The notes beneath the pieces are model-generated. The model worked only from the letters and a program-made list of their open reading frames with translations. It did no database searches and was not told the origin of the DNA. This document shows positions 16,168 to 16,871 of a stretch of 16,871 bases of DNA, in pieces (the stretch's first letter is position 1; each line of letters starts with the position of its first letter). The DNA lies in the NCBI GenBank assembly GCA_003024985.2, contig PXIH01S0042970.1, one strand, 5' to 3'. The DNA comes from Euperipatoides rowelli. Taxonomy: Eukaryota; Onychophora; Udeonychophora; Euonychophora; Peripatopsidae. Position numbers and translations under genes: made by a program.

Positions 16168-16576
16168 CAGAAAATTCCAAAATTCTTTTTTCATCTAAAA
16201 CTTTAAAATTAAATAAAAAAGTCCTATTTAGAGGTAAAACATCTAAAATAATTTCAGGCCATTCAATTGCTATTATTGAATTTGAATTACTAAGCACTTG
16301 CATACCACCAATTAGCTCAAATTCTTCAAAACTTTTCAGACGATATAAATCCATATGATAAAAAATAAAACCATTTAATTCATAACTGTTAATTATTGTA
16401 TAAGTTGGACTTGTAAGATACGGAATATTTATATTCAAACCAAGTCCTTTTAAAAAAGTTGTCTTGCCAGAACCTATTAAACCACGTAAAACTAAAATCT
16501 TACCTAACGGCAAAATACTAAATAAAAGCTTAGAGTAGTTTACTAAACTTTTTTCATCAGTAAAAATAAATTTCAA
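16148..16576 (-). CDS. tsaE: t6A biosynthesis ATPase TsaE
   Basis: A 142-residue P-loop ATPase of normal TsaE length. Walker A is GLIGSGKTT at 32-40, SPTYT at 56-60 is the family's switch-like block, HMDLYRL is at 74-80 and IEWPE at 104-108. TsaE binds the TsaB-TsaD complex and its ATPase activity resets it during t6A formation on tRNA. The start is TTG at 16576, overlapping the stop of the upstream gene as TTGA. No clear ribosome site precedes it, so translation is probably coupled to the upstream gene. No ATG exists upstream of the P-loop in this frame apart from this position. Identification is firm; the exact start is less so. Confidence 0.93.
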   Translation of the reverse strand: MKFIFTDEKSLVNYSKLLFSILPLGKILVLRGLIGSGKTTFLKGLGLNINIPYLTSPTYTIINSYELNGFIFYHMDLYRLKSFEEFELIGGMQVLSNSNSIIAIEWPEIILDVLPLNRTFLFNFKVLDEKRILEFSDEYFSN

Positions 16577-16833
16577 GGAAGTTGTCTATTCATATCAAGT
16601 TCTATTATTTGCCTCTTTATAGCGACCATTAGTTTTAACACAGGGTAATTTAAACTATCTATAAAATCTACTGTAATGTGTTTCTCACCTAAAGGAGTTA
16701 CTTCAATAGTAAATTTAATTTTTTTAGTGTCTATTTTTTCTTTATATTTACAAACAGCATTTGCAAAATAAATATTCCTATAGTATATATAACTATCTTT
16801 TTTTTCAATATTTTCTAAAGAAATTAAATCCAC
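16573..16833 (-). CDS. Small conserved-position protein of unknown function
   Basis: An 86-residue protein that I do not recognise. It has no signal peptide or membrane segment, and is mixed in charge with one cysteine (C28). A central part (about 38-75) alternates in a beta-strand-like way (KIKFTIEVTPLG, HITVDFI), followed by a predicted helix (about 65-81). The start is GTG at 16833, supported by AAAGGA 8 bases upstream. It is followed directly by tsaE with a 4-bp overlap, so it belongs to the same operon and may be co-expressed with t6A genes. By position it matches a small hypothetical gene next to tsaE in B. burgdorferi. The promoter must lie to the right of the window. Confidence 0.72.
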   Translation of the reverse strand: MDLISLENIEKKDSYIYYRNIYFANAVCKYKEKIDTKKIKFTIEVTPLGEKHITVDFIDSLNYPVLKLMVAIKRQIIELDMNRQLP

Positions 16834-16871
16834 AAAAGCAATCCTTTAACAGCTAATAAACTACAAAAAGA

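Noticed and set aside
16140-16358. Plus-strand 72-codon frame opposite tsaE
   Set aside because: It is antisense to the tsaE motifs and to the tsaB start.
1-16871. Insertion sequences, prophage genes, tRNA or rRNA genes
   Set aside because: No transposase, integrase, phage structural gene or structured RNA gene was seen; nearly all the sequence is accounted for by conserved chromosomal genes.

Overview
The window reads as a chromosomal segment of a Borrelia-type spirochaete. Base composition is strongly AT-rich. Gene order matches the chromosome of Borrelia burgdorferi around loci BB0170 to BB0187 as I remember it: a MoxR/Bat cluster, then rsmG-mnmG-mnmE, then the flgK flagellar operon, then tsaB/tsaE. 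The species cannot be fixed from this window. One undetermined base (N) inside a tandem repeat suggests a draft assembly.

Layout. Bases 1-6949 (minus strand) hold seven tightly packed genes: a MoxR AAA+ ATPase, a DUF58 protein, a membrane protein with an extracytoplasmic domain, two membrane-anchored von Willebrand A (vWA) proteins (BatA-like and BatB-like), a TPR protein that may be a lipoprotein, and a BatD-like protein with a C-terminal TPR region that runs off the left edge. Bases 7036-10914 (minus strand) hold mnmE, mnmG and rsmG, which act in tRNA wobble-uridine and 16S rRNA modification. Bases 10915-11221 are a divergent intergenic region with seven copies of a 20-bp tandem repeat and a perfect 27-bp AT palindrome. 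Bases 11222-15500 (plus strand) hold a small predicted lipoprotein, a FlgN-like chaperone, flgK and flgL. Bases 15520-16833 (minus strand) hold tsaB, tsaE and a small unknown gene, convergent with flgL.

How the genes work together. The Bat cluster probably forms a membrane-associated MoxR-vWA assembly on the periplasmic side of the inner membrane. MnmE and MnmG form one enzyme complex. FlgN, FlgK and FlgL handle the hook-filament junction of the periplasmic flagella. TsaB and TsaE belong to the t6A tRNA modification machinery.

Most notable points: only 19 bp separate flgL from the convergent tsaB, so fliW and csrA, which follow flgL in B. burgdorferi, are not here; the repeat array and palindrome sit between divergent promoters; a predicted lipoprotein gene lies between mnmE and flgN; and a BatD-like domain is fused to TPRs. 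Several starts are non-ATG or were moved from the longest reading frame, as noted in the entries.
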